From Clostridia bacterium (lineage in GTDB: Bacteria; Bacillota; Clostridia; Oscillospirales; Acutalibacteraceae): a stretch of DNA of 34,236 nt. Location: the NCBI GenBank assembly GCA_017380575.1, contig JAFODS010000032.1:1-34236 (forward strand), written 5' to 3'. Below, one piece after another: positions 23,784 through 32,800 of the stretch (its first letter is position 1; every line of letters starts with the position of its first letter). Below the pieces are notes generated by a model. That model saw nothing but the letters and a program-made list of their open reading frames with translations. It did no database searches and had not been told where the DNA came from. The position numbers were made by a program, and so were the translations under genes.

Positions 23784-25007
23784 TTACTGCTTTGCGCCGT
23801 TGTCGAACATTTCGAGGACTTTTACTGAAGCTGCGAAGCAATCTGCAAGGCAGGACGGATTAAGAGCATCCGGTGTGTCAAGTCTTGTATGATAGAAATC
23901 AGGAAGTGCATGGTTGAGTGCTGTAACACCTGTTGCACGCATACCTGCCTGAGCAAAAGCTGCTGAGTCAGTTGCACCGCCAAGAGGAGGAACAAAGCCC
24001 TTCTTGCAGGGAATCTTAAGCTCTTCGCAAGCTTCCATAAACAAGTCTGAAACATCCTTGTCAACCTTAACTGTAGCGTTGAGGTCACGGTAGTTTACCA
24101 TAAGCTGTTCATTCTGAGCGATTGTGTCGTATGAATAAACGAAAGTAGGAACATCGTTAAATTCGTCCTTATGCTTTGCAGCCCAAGCCTTTGCACCGCG
24201 AAGACCTGCTTCTTCTGAACCTGTAAGAACAACACCGATTTCTGTGTTTTCAAGTTCAATGCCTTCGTCCTTGAGCATCTTAAGGATTGCCATACCAATG
24301 TAGCAACCTGAAAGGTTATCGTTTGCACCGTCAACGATTCTCTTTTCGTTCCACATAAAGTAAAGACCGAACCAGAAAGGAACAAATGCAATAGTAACAA
24401 GACCGAGAGTTTTTGCAAGCTCGGGGTTTGCATCAAATGCTCCTACAATCTTTGCGATTGAAATGCCAAGAAGGTAGAACGCACCAAGGAAGCAGAACAT
24501 CATATGAAGGTCAAAGCCGAGGTATGTAAACTTATACTTGAAAGGCCATTCCCAAGCACCGTCAGTATGACCGTTGAAGATAATTCTACGCTTAACTTCA
24601 CCTGTCGGCTTTTTGAAACCGGCAACGTTGTGACCTGTTTTCTCAGGGAAGAATTTGTCAACAACCTTTTTGTAAAGACCGAACTGAAGGACACAAAGAA
24701 TGAGACCTACTGCGATAAAAGCAACCGAAAGCCAAGGAATAAAGAAGTAACAAGCAAGAGCTATGAAGCAGAATGTGATTGTAAAGTAAATCCAGCCAAG
24801 GAAAGCATTCGGATTTTCTTTGAATCCCTCAACATAAACTTCGTCGCAGCCGAGTTTTTTCATTTCTTCTGCACAGTAGTCGCTGGCCTGCTTTTCACCG
24901 AGATCACCGGGGCCTCTTTTTTCAAATGTGTTGCATATATATGTTATTTCATCAACCATATATTTTGCCGCCTGATCTTTTTTGTCAATAATACTTTTAA
25001 GATTCAT
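23784..25007 (-). CDS. Membrane-embedded M28-family zinc aminopeptidase
   Basis: 407 residues from ATG 25007. A TTG five codons upstream overlaps the GGGAG ribosome site and is rejected as the start. The fold is M28 (Zn-dependent aminopeptidase). Metal ligands in order: H147/D149 in FNGHTDGAWEWP, D230 in GANDNLSG, the E265-E266 pair in TGSEEAGLRG, an Asp in YSYDT, and a late His in FYHTRLDTP. All expected ligands seem present. Two hydrophobic hairpins are unusual: residues about 70-108 after the N-terminal segment, and about 165-220 inside the peptidase domain between the first and second metal motifs. There is no signal peptide. It is probably a membrane-bound enzyme that hydrolyses short peptides; side of the membrane and substrate are not known. 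Confidence 0.9.
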   Translation of the reverse strand: MNLKSIIDKKDQAAKYMVDEITYICNTFEKRGPGDLGEKQASDYCAEEMKKLGCDEVYVEGFKENPNAFLGWIYFTITFCFIALACYFFIPWLSVAFIAVGLILCVLQFGLYKKVVDKFFPEKTGHNVAGFKKPTGEVKRRIIFNGHTDGAWEWPFKYKFTYLGFDLHMMFCFLGAFYLLGISIAKIVGAFDANPELAKTLGLVTIAFVPFWFGLYFMWNEKRIVDGANDNLSGCYIGMAILKMLKDEGIELENTEIGVVLTGSEEAGLRGAKAWAAKHKDEFNDVPTFVYSYDTIAQNEQLMVNYRDLNATVKVDKDVSDLFMEACEELKIPCKKGFVPPLGGATDSAAFAQAGMRATGVTALNHALPDFYHTRLDTPDALNPSCLADCFAASVKVLEMFDNGAKQ

Positions 25008-25015
25008 TTTTTCAT

Positions 25016-25020
25016 CTCCC
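25016..25020 (-). promoter_or_regulatory. Ribosome binding site deciding the M28 gene start
   Basis: GGGAG on the minus strand, eight bases before ATG 25007. Confidence 0.7.
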
Positions 25021-25036
25021 AAGAAATATTATGGAC

Positions 25037-25065
25037 ATTTTATCACAAACTGTTGTGAAAATCTA
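25037..25065 (-). promoter_or_regulatory. Possible promoter of the M28 gene with palindromic spacer
   Basis: Minus strand TAGATT (25060-25065, weak), 17-base spacer, TAAAAT (25037-25042). The spacer is a TCACAA...TTGTGA inverted repeat (25043-25058), a possible operator. Confidence 0.45.
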
Positions 25066-25084
25066 CTACTTTTTATAAATATTT

Positions 25085-27397
25085 TTAATTTTGGAAATAT
25101 TTTTTAGCAGTTTTTACTGTTTCTGTTGCATCCGATGCATAAAAGTCTGCATTTATCATTTCTGCGTAGGATTTTGTCAATACAGCACCGCCCACAATCA
25201 CTTTTGCATCCGTATTTTTATGAACAAGTTCTATTGTTCTTTCCATTGCAGGAACGGTGGTTGTCATCAAAGCTGAAAGGCCAACAAGCTTTACGTTATT
25301 TTCAATTACCGCCTGAAGTACATCCTCTTCGGGCACATCCTTGCCGAGGTCAATTACATCATAGCCATAATTTTCAAGCAATACCTTGACGATGTTCTTA
25401 CCTATATCGTGAATGTCACCGTGAACGGTTGCAAGAATAATCTTTTCGCCCTTTTTCTCAGTTGCATCCTTAGGCATTGAGGCTTTGATAATTTCAAATG
25501 AAGCTTTCGCACTTTCCGCACTCATAAGAAGCTGCGGAAGGAAGATTTTGTTTTTCTCAAAACCTTCGCCGACAAAATCAAGTGCAGGCATAATTTCTCC
25601 GTTTATGATTTCAAGGCTGTCCTTTGCTTTAACAAGCTCGGTTGTGCATTCAACCGCCTTTTGCCTCATTCCCTTTATAATCGCAGTTTTAAGGTCAACC
25701 TCTTTTGAAACAGGCTGAGCAACCTGAGTTTTTGAAACGTTTGCAATATAGCTCTCACAGTTTTCGTCAAGACCGCGAAGGGCAAGAAACGCATGGTACG
25801 TGTTCATCATCGCGTCACTCAGCGGATTGATTATACCGGCTGAAAGACCGTTTGAAAGAGCCATATTGAAAAATGCCGAATTAACGATTTCACGCTCGGG
25901 CAGACCGAAAGAAATATTACTGACACCGAGAATTGTTTTAACTCCGAGAGTTTCGTTAAGATATTTAACCGCTTTAAGCGTTTCGTTTGCACTTTGTGAA
26001 TCTGTGCTTACAGTCATTGCAAGAGCGTCGAAAACAAGCTCGGATTTATCTATACCGTATTCTTTCGCTTTCGCGATTATTTTTTCCGCAATTTCAATTC
26101 TGCCGTCCGCTGTTTTCGGGATACCGTTTTCGTCAAGGCAGAGGCAGACAACAACAGCACCGTATTTTTTTACAAGCGGAAAAACAGAGGTCATCGACTC
26201 CTCTTTTCCGTTTACGCTGTTGAGCATCGGCTTTCCGTTATACATACGAAGTGCAGTTTCCATCGCAGTAATATCTGCAGTATCAATCTGTAACGGCAAA
26301 TCCGTTACACCCTGAAGAGCTTCGACAGCTGACTGCATCATTTCATTTTCGTCAATTTCAGGAAGTCCGACATTAACATCAAGGATGTGTGCACCTCTTT
26401 CCTTCTGTGAAACACCTTCGTTGATGATATATCCGATATCGTGATTTCTGAGAGCTTCTTTAAAAAGCTTTTTGCCTGTAGGGTTAATTCGTTCGCCTAT
26501 AATTATCGGTTTTTTACCGAAATTAACTGTCTTTGAGTAAGATGAAACTCTTGTAACTTTTTCTTTCTGCGGAATGAAAGACTCTGCATCTTTACAAGCA
26601 GAAACAAGAGCCTTTATATGTGCCGGAGTTGTACCGCAACATCCGCCGAGATACGAAACACCGAGCGAGGCAAATTCCTTCATCATTTCAGCAAAGCTTT
26701 CTGCATCAACGTCAAAAACAGTTTTTCCGTCAACGCTTCTGGGTAAGCCTGCGTTTGGATTCAGAAGCATCGGCAAGGATGTAAGGCTTCTCATTTTCTT
26801 TGCAAGCGGAAGCATTTCGGCAGGACCAAGACCGCAGTTCATACCGATTGCATCAATTCCGAGACCTTCAAGAGTTGTAACTGCTGTTTCAATATCTGCA
26901 CCCGTAAGAAGTCTTTCGTTCGAATCAAACATCATTGAAACAAAAATCGGCAGATTGCAGTTTTCTTTAGCCGCAAGGACACCTGCTTTTATTTCGTAAA
27001 GGTCTGTCATTGTTTCAAAGAAAACAATATCAACAGTGTCCTTAGCCGCAAGTATAACTTCTTTGTAAAGCTCGTATGCTTTTTCAAATTCAAGGTCACC
27101 CGAAGGCTTAAGAAGCTTACCGAGAGGTCCCATATCAAGAGCGACCTTTTTGCCTGCCTTTTTTGCGAGTGCAACAGCCGCCTGCACAACCTCACTTACA
27201 TTATCAAACTTGAGCGAGTTGACGCCAAAGGTGTTTGTACTGATAATATCCGCACCTGCATCAGCATAAGCTTTGTGGACACTGTATACCAATTTGGGAT
27301 TTTTCAAATTCAGCGTTTCGGGAAGTTCACCTGCTTTCAGACCTCCTGCCTGAAGCATCGTACCCATTCCGCCGTCAAAAAACTGTATCTTACTCAT
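25085..27397 (-). CDS. metH: Cobalamin-dependent methionine synthase without activation domain
   Basis: 770 residues. It transfers the methyl group from 5-methyl-tetrahydrofolate to homocysteine through methylcobalamin. Domain order: homocysteine-binding barrel (1-280) with zinc ligands C188, C253 and C254 (MNCGLG and GGCCGTTP); pterin-binding barrel (about 290-555, starting IIIGERINPTGKKLF); cobalamin cap and Rossmann domain (about 560-770) with the DxHxxG motif, H663 being the lower axial cobalt ligand (GDIHDIGKNIV). The C-terminal SAM-dependent reactivation domain of about 300 residues found in E. coli MetH is absent; in many Clostridia and Thermotoga it is a separate protein. The start codon overlaps the end of metF by eight bases (ATGAGTAA), showing translational coupling. 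Confidence 0.93.
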   Translation of the reverse strand: MSKIQFFDGGMGTMLQAGGLKAGELPETLNLKNPKLVYSVHKAYADAGADIISTNTFGVNSLKFDNVSEVVQAAVALAKKAGKKVALDMGPLGKLLKPSGDLEFEKAYELYKEVILAAKDTVDIVFFETMTDLYEIKAGVLAAKENCNLPIFVSMMFDSNERLLTGADIETAVTTLEGLGIDAIGMNCGLGPAEMLPLAKKMRSLTSLPMLLNPNAGLPRSVDGKTVFDVDAESFAEMMKEFASLGVSYLGGCCGTTPAHIKALVSACKDAESFIPQKEKVTRVSSYSKTVNFGKKPIIIGERINPTGKKLFKEALRNHDIGYIINEGVSQKERGAHILDVNVGLPEIDENEMMQSAVEALQGVTDLPLQIDTADITAMETALRMYNGKPMLNSVNGKEESMTSVFPLVKKYGAVVVCLCLDENGIPKTADGRIEIAEKIIAKAKEYGIDKSELVFDALAMTVSTDSQSANETLKAVKYLNETLGVKTILGVSNISFGLPEREIVNSAFFNMALSNGLSAGIINPLSDAMMNTYHAFLALRGLDENCESYIANVSKTQVAQPVSKEVDLKTAIIKGMRQKAVECTTELVKAKDSLEIINGEIMPALDFVGEGFEKNKIFLPQLLMSAESAKASFEIIKASMPKDATEKKGEKIILATVHGDIHDIGKNIVKVLLENYGYDVIDLGKDVPEEDVLQAVIENNVKLVGLSALMTTTVPAMERTIELVHKNTDAKVIVGGAVLTKSYAEMINADFYASDATETVKTAKKYFQN

Positions 27398-28265
27398 TGA
27401 TTATATCACCAATACCTTGTGTAATCTTTTCTGCGATGTCAGGTTTATTCATTGTATAGATATGGATGTTATTAACACCGTTTGCAAGAAGGTCAACAAT
27501 CTGCTCCATCGCATAGACGATACCTGCCTGCTTCATTGCGGCATTGTTTGTGCCGAAATGGTCGACAAGCTTTGTGAATTTTTTTGGGAGTGAACATCCT
27601 GCAAGCTTAACTGTTCTTTCGATAATATTAACGTTAGTTATCGGCATAATTCCCGCGACAAGCGGAACATCAATGCCCTTGATTGCACACATCTCCCTGA
27701 AATTATAGAAAACTTCATTGTCAAAAAACATCTGCGTTGTAAGGAAATCAAGACCGCAATCAACCTTTTCTTTCAGGTGAGCAATGTCAGTAACCCTGTT
27801 TTCGCTTTCAGGATGAATTTCAGGGTAACAAGCACCGCCGACACAGAAATCACCGAGAGTGTGTATCTCCTCAATAAGCTGACTTGCATATGTATAATAC
27901 TGTTTATCGGGAAAAACAAAATCCTTCGGTATATCTCCGCGAAGCGCAAGGATGTTTTCAATTCCGTTTTCCTTGAGTTCATTAACAACGGTGTGAATTT
28001 TATCCCTTGTCGATGTAAGGCAAGTAAGATGTGCCAGAGGGGTTATTCCGTTTTCCTTTACAGAATTAGCAATCTCCGTTGTGAAACCGCTTGTTGTGCC
28101 TGCAGCACCGTAGGTAACGCTCATAAAAGACGGTGAAAGCTTTGCGAGTTCATTTATAACCGCTTTTGTGCTTTCAACCTTATCCCATTCCTTCGGTGGA
28201 AAGACCTCAAACGAAACCGTCACTTTGTTATTTTTAATTATGTCTTTAACTTTCAATGTGAACAC
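27390..28265 (-). CDS. metF: Methylenetetrahydrofolate reductase MetF
   Basis: 291 residues, normal length for a bacterial MetF. This FAD enzyme reduces 5,10-methylene-tetrahydrofolate to 5-methyl-tetrahydrofolate, the substrate of the overlapping metH gene. Visible: SFEVFPPKEWDKVE near the N-terminus, a GAAGTTSGFT strand-loop, ALRGDIPKD, then a PLVAGIMPI motif. The listed start is GTG 28265, but a TTG at 28256 sits at better spacing after AGGTG; both keep the whole conserved domain. The two genes form an operon from the promoter at 28291-28319. The leader is only about 20 bases, too short for a SAM riboswitch or T-box, so the usual methionine control elements are absent here. Confidence 0.95.
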   Translation of the reverse strand: MFTLKVKDIIKNNKVTVSFEVFPPKEWDKVESTKAVINELAKLSPSFMSVTYGAAGTTSGFTTEIANSVKENGITPLAHLTCLTSTRDKIHTVVNELKENGIENILALRGDIPKDFVFPDKQYYTYASQLIEEIHTLGDFCVGGACYPEIHPESENRVTDIAHLKEKVDCGLDFLTTQMFFDNEVFYNFREMCAIKGIDVPLVAGIMPITNVNIIERTVKLAGCSLPKKFTKLVDHFGTNNAAMKQAGIVYAMEQIVDLLANGVNNIHIYTMNKPDIAEKITQGIGDIINE

Positions 28266-28290
28266 CTGCCAAGTTCAGTTTTCTGTTTTC

Positions 28291-28319
28291 ATAATACCAC
28301 TACTTAAAACTAAATTCAA
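28291..28319 (-). promoter_or_regulatory. Sigma-A promoter of metF-metH
   Basis: Minus strand TTGAAT (28314-28319), 17-base spacer, TATTAT (28291-28296). Confidence 0.75.
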
Positions 28320-28335
28320 TAAAATAAAATACAAA

Positions 28336-28363
28336 AAGGTGTTCCGTTTTACCGAAACACCTT
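28336..28363 (-). terminator. Terminator of rny
   Basis: Minus strand AAGGTGTTTCGG, short loop, CGGAACACCTT, then TTTGTATTTTATTTT. It lies 28 bases after the rny stop. Confidence 0.85.
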
Positions 28364-28390
28364 AAACATTCGTTGTAACTCTATCTTAAA

Positions 28391-29947
28391 TTACTTTGCA
28401 ATGTCAATAACTCGATTTTCACGAATAACATTGACCTTGATCTGTCCGGGATACTCGAGTTCTTCCTCGATTTTCTTAACGATATCCCTTGCAACCAATA
28501 CCATCTGGTCGTCAGATACAGCCTCAGGCTTAACCATAATTCTGACTTCACGGCCTGCCTGAATTGCGTATGATTTATCAACGCACGGGAATGAGCTTGT
28601 AATTTCTTCAAGCTTTTCAAGTCGCTTGATGTAATTCTGAAGATTTTCACGTCTTGCACCCGGTCTTGCTGCTGAAACCGCATCGGCTGCCTGAACAAGA
28701 CAAGCAACGATTGTTTTAGCCTCAACGTCACCGTGGTGAGCATGAATTGCATGAGTAACAGCTTCGTTTTCTCTGTACTTCTTAGCGTACTCAACGCCGA
28801 GTTCGATGTGTGTACCTTCCATTTCGTGGTCAAGTGCCTTACCGATATCGTGAAGAAGACCTGCACGCTTTGCTGTCTTGACATCTGCGCCTAACTCCGC
28901 AGCCATAAGACCTGCAATGTAAGAAACTTCCAAAGAGTGGTTAAGTACGTTCTGACCGTAACTTGTACGGTATTTCAGCTTGCCAAGCTGTTTGATAAGT
29001 TCAGGATGAATTCCGTTGACACCTGCGTCAATAGCGGCTCTTTCACCTGTCTGCTTGATTGTGTGTTCAACTTCACGCTTTGACTTTTCGTAAAGCTCCT
29101 CAATTCTTGTCGGATGAATACGTCCGTCTGCGATAAGTTTTTCAAGAGTAAGTCTTGCAATTTCACGGCGTACCGGCTCAAAGCAGGATACTGTGATTGC
29201 TTCGGGTGTGTCGTCAATAATGAGGTCAACACCTGTGATTGTTTCAAGGGCTCTGATGTTACGACCCTCACGGCCGATGATACGACCCTTCATTTCGTCA
29301 TTCGGTAATGCTACGACTGATACAGTTGCATCCGCACTGTGGTCAGCAGCACAACGCTGAATTGCCGTCGCAATGATTTCGCGTGCTTTTTCTTCTGCTT
29401 CGTCTCTTGTCTTCTGTTCGTAGTCAAGAATCTTGACTGCTTTTTCGTGAACAAGACTGTCTTCAAGAGTTTTGAGAAGATAATCTCTTGCCTGGTCTTT
29501 AGTGTAGCCTGAAATTCTTTCAAGCATTTCAATCTGGCTACGCTTGATTGTTTCAATTTCTTCCGCTTTAAGTTCAGCGTCCTTGATTTTTGAAGCGAGA
29601 GTTTCTTCTTTCTTTTCGATATTCTCGATTTTCTTATCAAGGCTTTCTTCCTTCTGAACGAGTCTGCGTTCCTGTCGCTGCAGCTCACTGCGACGTTCAC
29701 GATTCTCGCGTTCAGCTTCCGTACGCTGCTTATGAATCTCGTCTTTTGCTTCAAGGATAGCTTCCTTTTTCTTTGACTCAGCCTTTGAAATAGCTTCGTT
29801 AAGAATTCTGGTAGCTTCCTGCTGAGCAGAGCCGATAGCTGATTCAGCAACCTTTTTGCGGTAGATGATACCAATCGCAACACCAATTGCAAGAGCCACA
29901 AGCGCAGCAGCGACAATGGCAATTACAAATATTGATGTTTTAATCAA
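28391..29947 (-). CDS. rny: Ribonuclease Y
   Basis: 518 residues, the usual length. RNase Y is a membrane-anchored endoribonuclease that starts mRNA decay in Firmicutes. Residues 4-26 form the single N-terminal membrane helix. Residues about 30-205 form a long charged coiled coil. The KH domain, about 208-270, contains [17 protein letters not shown]. The HD domain, about 330-425, has the metal motif [12 protein letters not shown]. The C-terminal conserved region ends the protein. The start codon is TTG, ten bases after a full AGGAGGTG. It is a single-gene unit with promoter 30091-30119 and terminator 28336-28363. Confidence 0.97.
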   Translation of the reverse strand: MIKTSIFVIAIVAAALVALAIGVAIGIIYRKKVAESAIGSAQQEATRILNEAISKAESKKKEAILEAKDEIHKQRTEAERENRERRSELQRQERRLVQKEESLDKKIENIEKKEETLASKIKDAELKAEEIETIKRSQIEMLERISGYTKDQARDYLLKTLEDSLVHEKAVKILDYEQKTRDEAEEKAREIIATAIQRCAADHSADATVSVVALPNDEMKGRIIGREGRNIRALETITGVDLIIDDTPEAITVSCFEPVRREIARLTLEKLIADGRIHPTRIEELYEKSKREVEHTIKQTGERAAIDAGVNGIHPELIKQLGKLKYRTSYGQNVLNHSLEVSYIAGLMAAELGADVKTAKRAGLLHDIGKALDHEMEGTHIELGVEYAKKYRENEAVTHAIHAHHGDVEAKTIVACLVQAADAVSAARPGARRENLQNYIKRLEKLEEITSSFPCVDKSYAIQAGREVRIMVKPEAVSDDQMVLVARDIVKKIEEELEYPGQIKVNVIRENRVIDIAK

Positions 29948-29957
29948 AACTTAAATG

Positions 29958-29965
29958 CACCTCCT
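29958..29965 (-). promoter_or_regulatory. Strong ribosome site supporting the TTG start of rny
   Basis: AGGAGGTG on the minus strand, ten bases before TTG 29947. Confidence 0.8.
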
Positions 29966-30090
29966 GTTAGATTTTTTAATTCATATTCTGATTTAAGTAA
30001 GTTGTACACAACAGATTGTATAGTAGTTCGTGTCAGGAACAATCCGTTGGAGATAGCTAAATTTTGGCATACTTAACTATCATCCGTTTT

Positions 30091-30119
30091 ATTCTAATAC
30101 AAATCAAGTCCTGTGTCAA
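30091..30119 (-). promoter_or_regulatory. Sigma-A promoter of rny
   Basis: Minus strand TTGACA (30114-30119), 17-base spacer, TAGAAT (30091-30096). It gives a leader of about 135 bases in which I recognise no riboswitch. Confidence 0.8.
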
Positions 30120-30233
30120 GCGGATTACAACACTTTTATGCTTTAATGTATAAAAAATCTGAAATTATATAATAAATTATATTAAATATCTGCAATAATT
30201 AAAAACAGCTCGCCTGTACACCGTGCTCCGAAC

Positions 30234-30765
30234 TCCCGACAAATTCGGGTTTGTGGAGTTCTTTGATTTCGCACAATCTGATTCTGTGTTCGTAGGGATG
30301 GGCCTCCCGGACCATCCGCAGATTCTGCTGAGTTAACGGACGGTCGAGGACGCCCGTCCCTACTGAAACAAGGTTCGTAGGGGCAGATATTATCTGCCCG
30401 ACATTTTGCAAATTTCTGACGGGACGTCGTCCCCTACATACACGCCTGATTCTGTTTTGTAGGGCACGACGTTTACGACGTGCCGATATTCTGCTGTATT
30501 TAACGGTGTGTCGCAAGCGTCACACCCTACAAGAAGGTTTTAAATATCCTGCTAAATTCGGGTTTGTCGGGGTGCTTGGGTTTTGCAGAATCCAATACCT
30601 CCATCTGACGAGGGAGGTGGATTTTGCGAAGCAAAAGACGGAGGGAGAGATAGCACAAGCTTTTACTACCCCTCAGTCTTGCCTACGGCAAGCCAGCTCC
30701 CCTGACAAGTGGAGCTACGCCCTTTTTTAGCTAAAAAAGAAGAACTCCACAAGCCCAAATTTATC
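30234..30765 (-). repeat. Composite palindromic repeat, copy B (inverted)
   Basis: Read on the minus strand it has the same order as copy A: boundary palindrome (30750-30765), inverted-repeat-rich part (about 30598-30727), boundary motif (30552-30574), three REPIN-like doublets (30459-30530, 30377-30437, 30292-30363), boundary palindrome (30234-30255). The middle doublet has lost about ten bases relative to copy A. Confidence 0.85.
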
Positions 30766-30789
30766 GATACAATCGGTTGGAAGCAAAGA

Positions 30790-30821
30790 AAAAAGAAGCC
30801 GATTGCTCGACTTCTTTTTTC
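30790..30821. terminator. Terminator-like hairpin beside repeat copy B
   Basis: AAAAAAGAAG and CTTCTTTTTT arms, with an inner CGA/TCG stem and a TTGC loop. It could end transcription in either direction. No gene that needs it is visible nearby. Confidence 0.5.
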
Positions 30822-31006
30822 AATAATTGAGGGGTTTATTGAGGAGGGGTATGTACTAACAAGAGTTGCGGCTCTCTCGTTGAGTACAGCTAAATAATAA
30901 CCCACATTTGTTACAGAGATATGAACTTTCTGTTATGCTTTGGTATATTATTTATGAATTCAAAAGAAAAAATTTTCCAAAAAACTTACTTTTTTGCATT
31001 AAAGTG
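30822..31006. other. Spacer without recognisable gene
   Basis: AT-rich towards the right. No gene, repeat or RNA was recognised between the hairpin and the isomerase promoter. Confidence 0.45.
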
Positions 31007-31035
31007 TTGAAATGAGTTTAGCTTTGTTGTAAAAT
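31007..31035 (+). promoter_or_regulatory. Sigma-A promoter of the isomerase/oxidoreductase operon
   Basis: TTGAAA (31007-31012), 17-base spacer, TAAAAT (31030-31035). GGGAGG lies upstream of the ATG at 31075. Confidence 0.75.
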
Positions 31036-31074
31036 TCAGAATGTAAGAAAATTTACCCTGGGAGGTTATATATT

Positions 31075-31797
31075 ATGAAACTTGCAGTTCAGCTTTATTC
31101 AGTCAGAGACGACTACAAAACAGGCGAAGAATTTCTTAAGATTCTTGAAAAAGTTAAGGAAATCGGTTTTGAGGGCGTTGAGTTTGCAGGCTTCGGCGGT
31201 TGTGAACCCGAAGTAATCAAAGCAAAGCTCGATGAGCTCGGACTTACAGCAGTCGGCTGCCATATGGGCGTTGAAAATTTCAAGGCTGACAAGATTGAAG
31301 AAACAATCCGTATCGCTAAGGTTCTCGGAATGAAATACGTCGGTACAGGCGGTGCACCGCATACCACAGCTGAAGAAGTTCAGGAGCTTGTTGATATTTA
31401 CACATACGCTAATGAAATCGGTGCAAAGGAAGGCATCAAATTCTACTATCATAACCACACTGAAGAATTTGAAATTGAATTTGACGGCAGAAAATGCATG
31501 GACGTTATTGCTGACGGTGCATACCTTGAGCTTGACACATACTGGAGCTTCTGCGGTGGCGCTGACAACTATACATATATTAAAGACAATACAGATAAAA
31601 TCATCCTTCTTCATATCAAAGACGGTATCGACCGCAAGCCGACAGCCCTCGGTGAAGGTAACAACGACCTCCTTTCTGTTTTCAAAGCTGCGAAGGAAGT
31701 TGATATGGAATGGCTTGTTCTTGAAAATGATGATCCTGTTCCGACAGGTATTGAGGACATCACACGCAGTATGAAATACTTTGAAGCTAACTTATAA
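31075..31797 (+). CDS. Sugar phosphate isomerase/epimerase-like TIM barrel (short form)
   Basis: 240 residues, of the AP-endonuclease-2/xylose-isomerase-like TIM barrel superfamily. Candidate metal or active-site residues sit at strand ends: H126/H128 in FYYHNHTEEF, D154 in LELDTYW, H180 in ILLHIKDG and E217 in LVLEND. There is no signal peptide, so cytoplasmic. Family members isomerise, epimerise, dehydrate or cleave sugars and inositols, and the exact reaction cannot be read from sequence. It is the first gene of a three-gene operon: 12 bases to the next gene, which is also a TIM barrel, then an oxidoreductase. The ATG follows GGGAGG by ten bases. Confidence 0.88.
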   Translation: MKLAVQLYSVRDDYKTGEEFLKILEKVKEIGFEGVEFAGFGGCEPEVIKAKLDELGLTAVGCHMGVENFKADKIEETIRIAKVLGMKYVGTGGAPHTTAEEVQELVDIYTYANEIGAKEGIKFYYHNHTEEFEIEFDGRKCMDVIADGAYLELDTYWSFCGGADNYTYIKDNTDKIILLHIKDGIDRKPTALGEGNNDLLSVFKAAKEVDMEWLVLENDDPVPTGIEDITRSMKYFEANL

Positions 31798-31809
31798 GGA
31801 GAAAATAAT

Positions 31810-32775
31810 ATGAAACTTGGTGTATTCACTTGCTTGCTTCAGAACTTACCTCTTGAAGAAGCACTTAAATATTTCAAATCACTCGGCATTGAAATGGTTG
31901 AAATCGGCTGCGGCGGATATCCCGGAAACGCTCATGCAAATCCTGAGGAGTTGCTCGCTGACGATGCAAAGCTTGAAGAGTTCAAGGCTACACTTGCAAA
32001 GTACGATATGCAGATAAGTGCACTCAGCTGTCACGGTAACCCTGTTCACCCGAACAAGGAAATCGCTGCTGATTACGATAAGACCATCCGTAACACAATC
32101 CTTCTTGCTGAGAAGCTCGGTCTTCACCAGATCAACACATTCTCAGGTTGCCCCGGTGACCACGAAGGTGCAAAGTATCCCAACTGGGTAACTTGTCCGT
32201 GGCCCGACGATTTCAGCGAAATTCTTGAGTGGCAGTGGAACGAAGTTCTTATCCCTTATTGGAAAGACCTTGTTGAGTTTGCAAAGGCTCACGGTGTTAA
32301 CAAGATTGCACTTGAGCTTCATCCCGGTTTCTGTGTTTATAACTGTGACAGCCTTCTTCGTCTTCGCGAAGCAGTCGGTCCCGAAATCGGTGCAAACTTT
32401 GACCCGAGCCATCTTATCTGGCAGGGAATGGATCCTGTTGCCTGTATCCGCAAGCTCGGCGATGCAATTTTCCATTTCCACGCTAAGGATACAAAGATTG
32501 ACAAGTACAATACTGCTGTAAACGGTGTTCTTGATACAAAGCCCTACGGTGACGAAATCAACCGTTCATGGATTTTCAGAAGCGTCGGTTACGGTAACGA
32601 TGAGGTTTACTGGAAGGATATTATCAGCAACCTTCGTCTTGTCGGTTACGACTATGCAATCAGCATTGAACATGAAGACAGCCTTATGAGCCAGAACGAA
32701 GGTCTTACAAAGGCAGTCAACACTCTTAAAAACGTTCTTATTACAGAAGCAACCACTGAAATGTGGTGGGCATAA
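31810..32775 (+). CDS. Sugar phosphate isomerase/epimerase-like TIM barrel (long form)
   Basis: 321 residues, in the same superfamily as its neighbour but only distantly similar. The classic Glu-Asp-His-Glu metal set is visible: E169 (IALELHPGF), D198 with H201 nearby (NFDPSHLIWQ), H224 (FHFHAKD) and E287 (ISIEHED). Cytoplasmic. Such proteins next to Gfo/Idh/MocA oxidoreductases often work on oxidised (keto) sugars or inositols, for example IolE-type dehydratases or the isomerase/lyase partners in oxidation-elimination glycoside breakdown. Assignment to one of these is inference. The AAGGAG site ends eight bases before the ATG. Confidence 0.9.
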   Translation: MKLGVFTCLLQNLPLEEALKYFKSLGIEMVEIGCGGYPGNAHANPEELLADDAKLEEFKATLAKYDMQISALSCHGNPVHPNKEIAADYDKTIRNTILLAEKLGLHQINTFSGCPGDHEGAKYPNWVTCPWPDDFSEILEWQWNEVLIPYWKDLVEFAKAHGVNKIALELHPGFCVYNCDSLLRLREAVGPEIGANFDPSHLIWQGMDPVACIRKLGDAIFHFHAKDTKIDKYNTAVNGVLDTKPYGDEINRSWIFRSVGYGNDEVYWKDIISNLRLVGYDYAISIEHEDSLMSQNEGLTKAVNTLKNVLITEATTEMWWA

Positions 32776-32800
32776 TTCCCATTGAAAAGAGGCAAAAACT

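Noticed and set aside
30666-30905. Small open frames on both strands in the repeat region
   Set aside because: They cover repeat copy B and the hairpin at 30790-30821. They have no convincing ribosome site, and the composition follows the palindromes.
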